Source: an uncultured SAR86 cluster bacterium (GTDB lineage: Bacteria > Pseudomonadota > Gammaproteobacteria > Magnimaribacterales > D2472). From it: a stretch of 34,836 nucleotides of DNA. Position numbers and translations under genes: made by a program. The DNA lies in contig CACJSU010000014.1 in NCBI GenBank assembly GCA_902596165.1, positions 1 through 34,836 on the forward strand. The letters run 5' to 3'. Within the stretch, counting starts at the first letter, position 1; the number at the start of each line of letters is the position of its first letter. A model generated the notes under the pieces. It was not told the DNA's origin. It did not search any database and was given only the letters and a program-made list of their open reading frames with translations. Below, one piece after another: positions 18,002 to 25,600 of this stretch.

Positions 18002-18586
18002 ATGGTAATAGTTAGACTTGCAAAAAGCGGAGCCAAAAAGAACCCTTATTATTTTATAACGGTTGCTGATTCCAGAAAACCTAGAGATGGTGCATTCATA
18101 GAGCGCTTAGGCTTTTTTAATCCCTCAGCCAAAGGATCTGAAGAAAGAATGAGATTTAATGTTGAAAGATTGGATCATTGGATTGCTCAGGGTGCGCAAC
18201 TCTCTGACAAAGTAAAAGAATTAGCAAAGGATGCAAGACTGTCACCAGATGAGCTTCAAGCTAAGCTTGATGCAAAAAAAGAGAAAAGATTACGAAAGAA
18301 AGAAGCAATAAAAGCTAAGAAAGTTGCTGAGTTAGAGGCTCAAGCTAAAGAGGCTGAAGAAGAAGCAAAAGAAGCTCCAGCTGAAGAAGAAGCTCCAGCA
18401 GAAGAGAATGCTCAAACAGAAGAAGCTCCAGCTGAAGAAGAAGTAAAAGAGGCTCCAGTCGAAGAGGAGGCTCCAACAGATGAAGCTCCAGCTGAAGAAG
18501 AAGCTCCAGTCGAAGAGGAGGCTCCAACAGAAGAATCCCAAGCCGAAGAGTCTGAAGAAGAATCTTCAGATGATGAGAAAAAATAG
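18002..18586 (+). CDS. rpsP: 30S ribosomal protein S16 with long acidic C-terminal tail
   Basis: A 30S assembly protein that binds 16S rRNA. Residues 1-78 match E. coli S16 (82 residues total): [22 protein letters not shown], then [12 protein letters not shown] and [13 protein letters not shown]. Residues about 79-110 continue as a basic helical stretch ([16 protein letters not shown]), and 111-194 are a low-complexity tail made of Glu, Ala and Pro (blocks such as [19 protein letters not shown]) ending ESSDDEKK. The total of 194 residues is more than twice the usual length. The tail is encoded by DNA-level repeats and contains no stop, so it is translated in frame. The last codons overlap the rimM start. 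There is no clear ribosome binding site upstream. Confidence 0.97.
   Translation: MVIVRLAKSGAKKNPYYFITVADSRKPRDGAFIERLGFFNPSAKGSEERMRFNVERLDHWIAQGAQLSDKVKELAKDARLSPDELQAKLDAKKEKRLRKKEAIKAKKVAELEAQAKEAEEEAKEAPAEEEAPAEENAQTEEAPAEEEVKEAPVEEEAPTDEAPAEEEAPVEEEAPTEESQAEESEEESSDDEKK
18371..18531 (+). repeat. internal direct repeats coding the S16 acidic tail
   Basis: A 22-base unit GAAGCTCCAGCTGAAGAAG(AAG) occurs at 18371-18392, 18422-18443 and 18482-18503. A separate 29-base unit, beginning GCTCCAGTCGAAGAGGAGG, is repeated perfectly at 18452-18480 and 18503-18531. Offsets of 51 and 60 bases keep the reading frame. Perfect nucleotide identity indicates recent duplication or slippage rather than only amino-acid-level selection. 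Confidence 0.95.
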
Positions 18587-19109
18587 TTCAGTAGATTTAT
18601 CACTTTTTCTCCTCATTGCCAAAATAGGTAAGACGAGAGGCCTTAAAGGGGAGTTTTTCCTTAGATCATTCGCTCAAAATCCAGAAGCGCTCTTTTCCTT
18701 CAAGAAATTCTATGCTCTTTCATCATCTACAATGCAAGAAGTGCATTTCGAATTCATGAAACAAAGCAATGCAAATATTATTGCAAAACTTAAATCTATC
18801 AATGATATTGATGGGATCAAGGCTTTTGGTCAGAAGGATATATTTGTATTGAAATCAGAACTGCCTGAATTAGAAGTTAATGAAGCATATTGGTTTGAGT
18901 TAGAGGGCATGCAGGTTATAAATCTTGAAGGAAAGAATCTCGGCCATATCCAAGAAGTGAATAATTTTGGTGCTAATGATGTGCTTGAAGTTAAGTCACT
19001 CAACAAACTGAAAAAAAATCTTTTAATTCCATTTATCAAAAATAGAGTAATTATTTCAATTGATAAATCTGAAAATTTAATTTTAGTTGATTGGCAGGAA
19101 GATTATTAA
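18570..19109 (+). CDS. rimM: 16S rRNA processing protein RimM
   Basis: A ribosome maturation factor that binds S19 and the 30S head during assembly. The N-terminal PRC-barrel-like RimM domain reads [20 protein letters not shown], and the C-terminal part has [14 protein letters not shown] (YxxDLxGxxV-type signature) and NDVLEVKS...NLLIPFI, ending LVDWQEDY. Translation from ATG at 18570 (or 18573) gives about 179 residues, close to E. coli's 182. The open frame extends further upstream only through the rpsP tail repeats, giving an unlike-family Lys-rich stretch, so that extension is rejected. It overlaps rpsP by 14-17 bp and is followed by trmD after 5 bp. Confidence 0.94.
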   Translation: MMRKNSSVDLSLFLLIAKIGKTRGLKGEFFLRSFAQNPEALFSFKKFYALSSSTMQEVHFEFMKQSNANIIAKLKSINDIDGIKAFGQKDIFVLKSELPELEVNEAYWFELEGMQVINLEGKNLGHIQEVNNFGANDVLEVKSLNKLKKNLLIPFIKNRVIISIDKSENLILVDWQEDY

Positions 19110-19114
19110 GTTTT

Positions 19115-19846
19115 ATGAATATAAATATCATCACTTTATTTCCTGAAATTTTTGAAGCACTAAATTATGGTTTGCTTGGCCAAGCTATAGACAGGGAAGA
19201 TATCAAGATTAATATTTTTGATTTAAGAGAACACCAAATTAATCAACATGGTCAAGTTGATGATAAGCCATATGGCGGTGGAGAGGGCATGGTACTTATG
19301 GCAGAGCCTTTGGAGCGCTCACTTAAGGATATTCCATATGATATTTTAGGCAAGGTAATTAACCTTTCTCCTCAGGGCGCCCTGTTAGACCATGACAAAG
19401 CAAAAGAGCTATCCTCCCTTAAAAACATAACAATTATTTCAGGTAGGTACGAGGGCATTGATGAGAGATTTATCTCACAATATGTTGATGAAGAGATTTC
19501 AATTGGTAATTTTATTTTAAGTGGAGGAGAATTTGCTGCCTTGAGTCTTATAGACTCATTATCAAGGTTTATTCCTGGGGTAATTGGTAATAAGAAATCT
19601 GTTGACAAAGACTCATTAAGTCAAGGTCTCCTAAAGGGCCCTGTATTCACTAGACCGGAAAATTTTAACTCTGAATCAGTTCCAGAGATATTATTGTCAG
19701 GAGATCATAAAAAAATACAAGAATGGAAAGATGATCAGGCTCTAATAAGAACCTTTAAAAGAAGACCTGAATTATTAAAAAGTGTAAAATTAACAAAAAA
19801 ACAAAAAAAACTCTTGGAAGATTTAGCATCTAAGGATATCCTGTAG
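19115..19846 (+). CDS. trmD: tRNA (guanine-37-N1)-methyltransferase TrmD
   Basis: Methylates G37 of tRNAs reading CNN/CGG codons, using SAM. The trefoil-knot SAM site is intact: NLSPQGALLD, SGRYEGIDER and SIGNFILSGGE, plus the catalytic Asp in KDSLSQGLL, the equivalent of E. coli D169. The N terminus MNINIITLFPEIF matches the family when ATG 19115 is used; an upstream in-frame TTG at 19091 lies inside rimM and is less likely. At 243 residues it is slightly shorter than E. coli (255), lacking part of the C-terminal tail. It sits 5 bp after rimM and 20 bp before rplS, the normal operon order. Confidence 0.98.
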   Translation: MNINIITLFPEIFEALNYGLLGQAIDREDIKINIFDLREHQINQHGQVDDKPYGGGEGMVLMAEPLERSLKDIPYDILGKVINLSPQGALLDHDKAKELSSLKNITIISGRYEGIDERFISQYVDEEISIGNFILSGGEFAALSLIDSLSRFIPGVIGNKKSVDKDSLSQGLLKGPVFTRPENFNSESVPEILLSGDHKKIQEWKDDQALIRTFKRRPELLKSVKLTKKQKKLLEDLASKDIL

Positions 19847-19866
19847 CACATTTCAGGCTATAAGTT

Positions 19867-20661
19867 ATGAGCGATAATAAAGAAACAAAGAAAAAGGGCT
19901 TTTTTTCAAGATTATTAGGTGGATCAGACACGGTTGATACATCCAATGCGCTAGAAAAAAATGAAGTTAAAGAAGATTCTAAGTCTTTATCTAGAGCCGA
20001 GGAAGTTGCATCAGCTCAGGGAGCTGATGATATTCCGAATGCAATCACAGAACCATCTAAACCTAAAGTAAATACCCTATCCAAATCAGCCTTAAGCAAG
20101 ATGAAAAAAGCGGATATTGTTTCAGCTGCTGCAGAATTAGGTCTTGAATTAGATATAAAACTTACAAAAGAAAAATTATTAGAATCTTGGAATAAACACT
20201 TTAATCAGCAAGAAATTGTAGAAGAACCAACGGCTGAAGCGGCCACAGAAGAGCCAGCAGAAGAAATTGTAGAAGAAACTCAATCAAAACCTATAAAGAT
20301 TGACGAGCAGTCCCCAGCTGAGATTATTAAAACATTTGAATCTAAACAGTTAAAAGATGATATTCCTTCATTTAGACCTGGTGATACGGTTGTAGTATCT
20401 GTAAAAGTTAGAGAAGGAGATAGAACCAGACTTCAAGCCTTTGAAGGAGTGGTTATGAATATTAAAAATTCTGGCTTAAATTCTTCTTTTATCGTGAGAA
20501 AAATATCTAGCGGCATAGGTGTTGAAAGAACTTTTCAACTCCATAGCCCTATGATTGATTCTATTAATGTTAAAAGAAAAGGGGATGTTAGGCAGGCCAA
20601 GCTTTATTACCTCCGAGAAAGATCTGGAAGATCAGCTAGAATAAAAGAAAGATTGGATTAA
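19867..20661 (+). CDS. rplS: 50S ribosomal protein L19 with long N-terminal extension
   Basis: L19 sits at the 30S-50S interface. Residues about 149-264 match E. coli L19 (115 residues) from [20 protein letters not shown] through [17 protein letters not shown] to [18 protein letters not shown]. The first ~148 residues are extra. They comprise a Lys-rich/amphipathic start ([13 protein letters not shown], 8-20), a polar linker, a predicted helical segment [20 protein letters not shown] to LLESWNKHF (71-112) that resembles SAP/Rho-N helix-extension-helix modules, and an acidic Glu/Ala linker (117-138). Internal Met codons exist only at residues 79 and 197, so no start at the usual L19 N terminus is available and the extension is probably translated. 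Cleavage afterwards cannot be excluded. Confidence 0.96.
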   Translation: MSDNKETKKKGFFSRLLGGSDTVDTSNALEKNEVKEDSKSLSRAEEVASAQGADDIPNAITEPSKPKVNTLSKSALSKMKKADIVSAAAELGLELDIKLTKEKLLESWNKHFNQQEIVEEPTAEAATEEPAEEIVEETQSKPIKIDEQSPAEIIKTFESKQLKDDIPSFRPGDTVVVSVKVREGDRTRLQAFEGVVMNIKNSGLNSSFIVRKISSGIGVERTFQLHSPMIDSINVKRKGDVRQAKLYYLRERSGRSARIKERLD

Positions 20662-20664
20662 ACC

Positions 20665-21567
20665 ATGTCTTCTGACTTAAAAAAGAATCCATTAGTAGAT
20701 TCTTTTTTATCAAATCTCCGCCTTGAAAAGGGCTTATCTGAAAATACCATAAAGGCTTATTCAAATGACTGCTATGCTTTTAGCAAATGGCTATTTTCAA
20801 ATAAAAGATACGAAGCAGTCAGCGCAATTGAAGCTGACATAGAGAATTATCTTAAGCATTTAAATAGTATCAATTTATCCAACTCAACTATAAATAGAAA
20901 ACTGTCTTCTTTAAAACATTTCTTTAATTTTTTAAGCAAAACAAAACTCTTAAAATCCAATCCTGTAATGAATATTTCAGGTTTGAAGAGCAACAAAGCT
21001 CTACCAAAATCTTTATCAATTATTGATGTAAATAGCTTAATCAAAGCTCCAGACTGCTCTAATTTTATTGGATTAAGAGATAGAACAATGATTGAACTAA
21101 TGTATGCCACAGGAGTAAGAATTAGTGAGCTTATTAATTTAGAGTACGGCAATATTGATTTAGATAGATCTTTAATAAAAGTGATGGGCAAGGGCGGAAA
21201 GGAACGAATGATTCCTTTCGGAGATGATGCTCTATCATGGCTAATTACTTACATTGAGTTTAGGCGGAAGAATAATCTATCTCTTAATTCGCGCGATTTT
21301 TTTATTAGCCAACAAGGCAAAAAAATCACAAGACAGGCCTTTTGGCATAGGATTAAGGCCTATTTAAAAGTAACGGGACTTTCTTTAGATATTTCTCCTC
21401 ATACTCTCAGACATGCATTTGCAACTCATTTATTAAATAATGGTGCAGATCTTAGATCTGTTCAAATGTTATTGGGCCATAGTGATCTATCCACAACTCA
21501 GATATATACTCATATTGCAAAACAAAGACTGAGCGATATGGTTAAACAACATCATCCAAGAGGTTAA
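20665..21567 (+). CDS. xerD: site-specific tyrosine recombinase XerD
   Basis: Works with XerC at dif to resolve chromosome dimers. The 300-residue protein has a SAM-like N-terminal domain (FLSNLRLEKGLSENTIKAYS, 13-32) and a full catalytic set: R152 (ATGVRISEL), the beta-hairpin Lys in GKGGKER (176 or 179), H246 and R249 (PHTLRHAFATHLL), H272 (GHSDLSTTQ) and nucleophile Y281. It is followed by dsbC after 5 bp and preceded by rplS after 3 bp. The xerD-dsbC order, conserved in gammaproteobacteria, favours XerD over XerC or an integrase, and no attachment sites or prophage genes are nearby. Confidence 0.95.
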   Translation: MSSDLKKNPLVDSFLSNLRLEKGLSENTIKAYSNDCYAFSKWLFSNKRYEAVSAIEADIENYLKHLNSINLSNSTINRKLSSLKHFFNFLSKTKLLKSNPVMNISGLKSNKALPKSLSIIDVNSLIKAPDCSNFIGLRDRTMIELMYATGVRISELINLEYGNIDLDRSLIKVMGKGGKERMIPFGDDALSWLITYIEFRRKNNLSLNSRDFFISQQGKKITRQAFWHRIKAYLKVTGLSLDISPHTLRHAFATHLLNNGADLRSVQMLLGHSDLSTTQIYTHIAKQRLSDMVKQHHPRG

Positions 21568-21572
21568 TTTTT

Positions 21573-22283
21573 ATGAAGTTATTATTGTTCGTATTCATTT
21601 TAGTTTTTTCATCTGGCATAAAATCTGATGAGCTCTTAATTTCGTCTAAAATAAACGCAGTTCTTCCTGAGGGAATGTCTGTTAAAAGTGTCAAAGAGTC
21701 TCAAATAGAAAATCTTTTTGTCGTTGATATTGGAGATTTACAACCCATTTATGCTTCTAAAAATGGAGAATTCTTTTTTTATGGAGAGTTGTATGCAGTT
21801 AATGGAAACATGCTTCAAAACACCACTAAAGATGAGATTAATTTAAAACGTAAAAGTATTTTAGATGAAACATTGTCTGAAGATGACTTTATTAGCTTTA
21901 AATCTGAGAATGAAAAACATAGTGTTACTATTTTTACAGATGTGGATTGTGGGTACTGTAGAAAGTTCCATAATGAAATCGAAGATTTCAATGACCTTGG
22001 TATAACAGTTAATTATGTTGCATTTCCAAGATCAGGATTAGATTCTATTTCATACAATAAAATTGTTACGGCCTGGTGCTCAAAAGACCCTAAAAACATT
22101 TTAACAAAAATGAAACAAGGCATAGATGTTGAGTTATCAATGTGCCAAAATCATCCTGTTGAAACTCATTTTCTGCTAGGCCAAAAGATTGGCATTACAG
22201 GCACGCCAGCTATAATTAAGTCAAATGGAGAGCTGCTTCCAGGATACCTTCCCCCAGAAGAGCTATTAACTAGATTAAATTAA
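21573..22283 (+). CDS. dsbC: periplasmic thiol:disulfide isomerase DsbC
   Basis: Rearranges wrong disulfides in secreted proteins. The protein is 236 residues, the same length as the E. coli precursor. A short signal peptide (about residues 1-18: MKLL, hydrophobic core, then cleavage near SGIKSDE) directs it to the periplasm. The N-terminal dimerisation domain is followed by the thioredoxin fold with the active-site CGYC at 126-129, a second Cys pair C169/C191 as in E. coli, and the cis-Pro motif GITGTPAI (207-214). It lies directly between xerD and hom, as in Pseudomonas. DsbD, its reducing partner, is not in the window. Confidence 0.95.
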   Translation: MKLLLFVFILVFSSGIKSDELLISSKINAVLPEGMSVKSVKESQIENLFVVDIGDLQPIYASKNGEFFFYGELYAVNGNMLQNTTKDEINLKRKSILDETLSEDDFISFKSENEKHSVTIFTDVDCGYCRKFHNEIEDFNDLGITVNYVAFPRSGLDSISYNKIVTAWCSKDPKNILTKMKQGIDVELSMCQNHPVETHFLLGQKIGITGTPAIIKSNGELLPGYLPPEELLTRLN

Positions 22284-22285
22284 AT

Positions 22286-23539
22286 ATGACTAAATTAAAA
22301 ATTGGTATTTGCGGTTGGGGAAATGTTGCAACTGGGCTATATGAGCAATTAGTTAATGGAGATGAAGTCTATGCTGATTGGGAAATATATTGCATTGGTG
22401 CACGGCGTGATAATCCAAAATGCAACCCTGGCTCAACAAAAATTTTAAGGGATATTTTTGAAGTAGTAGAAGAGGATATAGATGTTCTTGTTGAATTAAT
22501 CGGGGGAGTTGAAACAGCCAAAGATTTAATCTCTAGAGCACTTAACTCAGGTAAACATGTCGTCACTGCAAATAAAGCAGTAATTTTTGAGCATGGTGAA
22601 GAGTTAATTAATTTAGCAAAAAAAAATAATGTTGAGTTATTGTTTGAATCTGCTGTCTGTGCAGGCACTCCCGTTATTAAGATGCTTTCAAATGATCTAA
22701 CAGCAAATAGGATTTCTAAAGTTGCAGGAATGCTTAATGGAACAACAAATTTTATATTAAGCAACATGGAAGAGGGAGCTTCTTATGAGTCTGTTTTGCA
22801 GGAAGCGCAAGATAAGGGATATGCAGAGCCTGATCCAAGTTTAGATGTGAATGGAACAGATGCTGCTCATAAAATTGGAATTCTGGCAGCCCTAGCTTTT
22901 AATAGCGGCCTTCCTGCCCCAGGTTTTTATGTTGAAGGTATAGAAGATATTAAATCTCAGGATTTTGCATACGCAAATGAATTTCATTTAACCGTCAAGC
23001 ATTTAGCTGTTGCTAAATTAAATGATGAAGGAATTGAATTAAGGAGTCATCCAGTAATGCTTAGCAAGAACTCAAGTTTGGCAGGATTACAGGGTGTTAG
23101 AAACGGCATTCAATTTGATACAAATCTCCTAGGAGAATTTCATGTTGCAGGGTCTGGTGCCGGACGAGAATCCACAGCATCTGGATTAATTTCTGATATA
23201 TTTGCACTTTCAAGATCCAATAAATCTTCTCCAATGCGCTATCCAGATTTCTCTAAAAAGCCCAATCTACTTAACTTTGGCGATTTGATTTTTAAATATT
23301 ATGTTTATTTGGAGGTTAAAGACGAGCCCGGTGTTTTAGCATTAATTAGTAAAATATTTGCAGATCAAGGCATTAGTTTTGATAAGGTTATTCAAAAAGA
23401 TCAATTAGATGATGGAAATGTTCCTGTTGTAATTTTTACTGACCCAATTATCGAAAATGAGATGCAAACTGCTTTGAAAAGCTTGGAAAATCATCCAGTT
23501 ATCTCAAATTCTAAAATTATTAGAATTGAGGATCTGTAA
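22286..23539 (+). CDS. hom: homoserine dehydrogenase
   Basis: Reduces aspartate semialdehyde to homoserine with NAD(P)H in threonine/methionine synthesis. The 417 residues are arranged as an N-terminal Rossmann domain (ICGWGNVATGLYEQL, about 8-22), the KHVVTANKA motif, the catalytic/dimer domain with GMLNGTTNFIL and the Lys in AHKIGILAAL, and a C-terminal ACT domain starting near VKDEPGVLALISKIF that probably senses threonine. It is a stand-alone enzyme, not fused to aspartokinase as in E. coli ThrA. It starts 2 bp after dsbC, which leaves no room for a thr attenuator, and its stop overlaps the thrC start (TAATG). Confidence 0.97.
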   Translation: MTKLKIGICGWGNVATGLYEQLVNGDEVYADWEIYCIGARRDNPKCNPGSTKILRDIFEVVEEDIDVLVELIGGVETAKDLISRALNSGKHVVTANKAVIFEHGEELINLAKKNNVELLFESAVCAGTPVIKMLSNDLTANRISKVAGMLNGTTNFILSNMEEGASYESVLQEAQDKGYAEPDPSLDVNGTDAAHKIGILAALAFNSGLPAPGFYVEGIEDIKSQDFAYANEFHLTVKHLAVAKLNDEGIELRSHPVMLSKNSSLAGLQGVRNGIQFDTNLLGEFHVAGSGAGRESTASGLISDIFALSRSNKSSPMRYPDFSKKPNLLNFGDLIFKYYVYLEVKDEPGVLALISKIFADQGISFDKVIQKDQLDDGNVPVVIFTDPIIENEMQTALKSLENHPVISNSKIIRIEDL

Positions 23540-24915
23540 TGCTTTTTCACTCAACCAGAGGCAAAGATTCTGATAAAGACTTTGCATCAATTTTGATGCA
23601 AGGCCTAGCTGATGATGGAGGTCTTTTTATGCCAGATCATTGGCCAGAAGTTGACTTAGATGAAATTAAATCCAAGACATCATTTGTAGATATAGCTAAA
23701 TGTATTGTTCCATTATTTACCACGTCATCTTTCACCCATGACGAAACATCAAGTATCGTTGAATCAGCTTGGCATGATTTTGAGCACAAAGATCTTATTG
23801 GTATAAGAGAACTTGATGCAGTATCAATTCTTGAGCTTTTTCATGGCCCTACTGCGGCATTTAAAGATTTTGGGCTTCAGTTAGCTGCAGCTTTTTTTAA
23901 TAAGGTCTTAGAGTCTGAAAATAAAACAGCAATTGTGTTGGGTGCAACATCCGGTGATACAGGCTCAGCTGCAATTGATGCGTGCAAAACCTATGATCGA
24001 ATTAAGAGCTTTATTATGCTTCCCAATGGAAATATGTCCGAAGTACAAAGAAGGCAAATGAGCACTATTAAGGCTGCAAATGTGTTTACCTTAAGGATTA
24101 ATGGAACATTTGATGATTGCCAGGACTTAGTAAAACTTGCTTTCAAAAAGCGTGATTTTTTGAAAACTAACCAATATTTATTAGCAGTTAATTCAATAAA
24201 TTGGACTCGTATAGTCGGTCAAATTTGTTATTACTTTTATGCTTATAATCAACTGCATAAAAAAGGAAATCTAAATTTCTCTATCCCAACAGGAAATTTT
24301 GGTAACGTATTTGCTTGTTACTCTGCTCACAAAATGGGATTGCCCATTAGCAAAATTTCAGTTGCTGTAAATAATAATGATATTTTGCATAGATTCTTCA
24401 GCAGTAATGACTATTCCAAACAATTGGTTCATGAAACTATATCTCCTAGTATGGATATTAGCGTAGCAAGTAACTTTGAAAGGCTGGTATATGATTTCTT
24501 CTTGAACAGGGATTCATCTAAATGTGCAAAAATGTTTGATAACTTTCCAATTAAACCTATAGAGCTAGACCTTGAAACTTGGCAAAGAAAAGACAGCCTT
24601 TTCTCATCAAGTAAAGTTGATGATTTGGAAACCACAAACACTATTCAAGAAATATATCAGGCAAGTGGTTATGTCTTAGATCCACATACTGCTGTTGCAG
24701 CTGTTGAGGCTATTAAGAAAAGTGATTCATGCAACCATTTTGTTGTTTTATCTACCGCTCATCCAGCAAAGTTCCCAAAAATTTATGAAGAATTAAACAT
24801 AGAGATAAATTCACTGCCTGCTGCATTAAGTGGTCTCTTTAAAAAAGAAGAGCATTTGCACTCTTTTGATGCGGACTATAATCAAGTTACTGATTTTATT
24901 AAACTAAATAATTAA
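23539..24915 (+). CDS. thrC: threonine synthase
   Basis: A PLP enzyme turning O-phosphohomoserine into threonine. The PLP lysine lies in LFHGPTAAFKDFGLQ (about residues 99-113), the phosphate-binding loop in GATSGDTGSAA (about 136-146), and IPTGNFGN and STAHPAKFP mark the rest of the active site. The N terminus HSTRGKDSDKDFASILMQGL matches the ThrC type found in gammaproteobacteria. The 458 residues are slightly longer than E. coli ThrC (428). It overlaps hom by one base (TAATG). thrB is not adjacent, so homoserine kinase must be encoded elsewhere. Confidence 0.97.
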   Translation: MLFHSTRGKDSDKDFASILMQGLADDGGLFMPDHWPEVDLDEIKSKTSFVDIAKCIVPLFTTSSFTHDETSSIVESAWHDFEHKDLIGIRELDAVSILELFHGPTAAFKDFGLQLAAAFFNKVLESENKTAIVLGATSGDTGSAAIDACKTYDRIKSFIMLPNGNMSEVQRRQMSTIKAANVFTLRINGTFDDCQDLVKLAFKKRDFLKTNQYLLAVNSINWTRIVGQICYYFYAYNQLHKKGNLNFSIPTGNFGNVFACYSAHKMGLPISKISVAVNNNDILHRFFSSNDYSKQLVHETISPSMDISVASNFERLVYDFFLNRDSSKCAKMFDNFPIKPIELDLETWQRKDSLFSSSKVDDLETTNTIQEIYQASGYVLDPHTAVAAVEAIKKSDSCNHFVVLSTAHPAKFPKIYEELNIEINSLPAALSGLFKKEEHLHSFDADYNQVTDFIKLNN

Positions 24916-24924
24916 ATATTTTTT

Positions 24925-25503
24925 ATGAACACTCCAAAGATAGTCCAAGCATCAATCGTTGATTTGCATAAAGTTAAGGGAGTTTTAACACTTGGTTTTG
25001 CCTCTGATGCACTATTAAGATGGGTTTTTCCTGACCCATCTTCATATTTGAAGAGTTTTGATATCTGGATGGAAGAATTTTCAAAAATTTCTTTTGAAAA
25101 TAATATTGTTTACTCAGAAGAGAATTTTTATGGATCAGCTCTATGGCATCCTCCTGGAGTTGAGTTTGATAATTCAGCATTAGAGCCAACTTTTGACTCT
25201 ATTCCATCAGATCGGATCGAAGTAGTTATAAAGTTTTTTGAAGAATTTGAAAAATATCACCCAGATGATGCATGGTACTTGCCATTCATTGCTGTTGACC
25301 CAGCTCAACAAAGAAAGGGTATAGGATCCTTTTTGCTAAAAGAGGCTTTGAAGATGGTTGATGAGAGAGGGGATAGCGCTTATCTGGAAGCATCTAATGA
25401 GCAGAATAAAGCTTTGTATGAAAGACATGGATTTGTTGAAATTGGTAGAGTGCAGTTTGAAGACTCACCTCCTGCTTTTCCTATGATTAGAGAAGCGCGA
25501 TAA
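24925..25503 (+). CDS. GNAT-family N-acetyltransferase
   Basis: A 192-residue acetyltransferase of unknown substrate. The acetyl-CoA site is seen in IAVDPAQQRKGIGSFLLKEA (Q/RxxGxG/A-type motif A, about residues 122-141), followed by YLEASNEQNKALYERHGF (motif B). The N-terminal half, with SALWHPPGVEF near residues 71-81, resembles GNATs often found in bacterial and fungal genomes without known targets. It starts 9 bp after thrC and so probably shares that transcript. In Pseudomonas this region leads toward recJ; no recJ is present here. The protein or small-molecule target cannot be assigned from sequence. Confidence 0.9.
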   Translation: MNTPKIVQASIVDLHKVKGVLTLGFASDALLRWVFPDPSSYLKSFDIWMEEFSKISFENNIVYSEENFYGSALWHPPGVEFDNSALEPTFDSIPSDRIEVVIKFFEEFEKYHPDDAWYLPFIAVDPAQQRKGIGSFLLKEALKMVDERGDSAYLEASNEQNKALYERHGFVEIGRVQFEDSPPAFPMIREAR

Positions 25504-25542
25504 ATTTTTTGACAATTCTCTAAAATAATTTTTTAAGTAATC

Positions 25543-25586
25543 ATATCTTTATCTCATTAGCTGTTTCATAGACTCGATAAAGATAT
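25543..25586. repeat. perfect 11-bp inverted repeat upstream of prfB
   Basis: ATATCTTTATC (25543-25553) and GATAAAGATAT (25576-25586) are exact reverse complements separated by 22 bases, ending 14 bases before the prfB start. A TTGACA box (25509-25514) lies just upstream but has no well-spaced -10. There is no T tract after the right arm, so a terminator is unlikely; an operator or an mRNA hairpin limiting initiation is possible. Confidence 0.6.
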
Positions 25587-25600
25587 TAAAATGCAATTCT

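Noticed and set aside
18332-18603. Several antisense open frames (60-69 codons) across the S16 tail
   Set aside because: They are created by the GAAGAAGCTCC repeats, giving Leu/Ser/Phe-only translations with no start signals or family resemblance.
20665-21567. Phage or integron integrase
   Set aside because: Length, motifs and the xerD-dsbC neighbourhood fit the housekeeping XerD, with no attachment sites or mobile genes nearby.
22284-22285. Threonine attenuator before hom-thrC
   Set aside because: Only 2 bases separate dsbC and hom, leaving no leader peptide or terminator.
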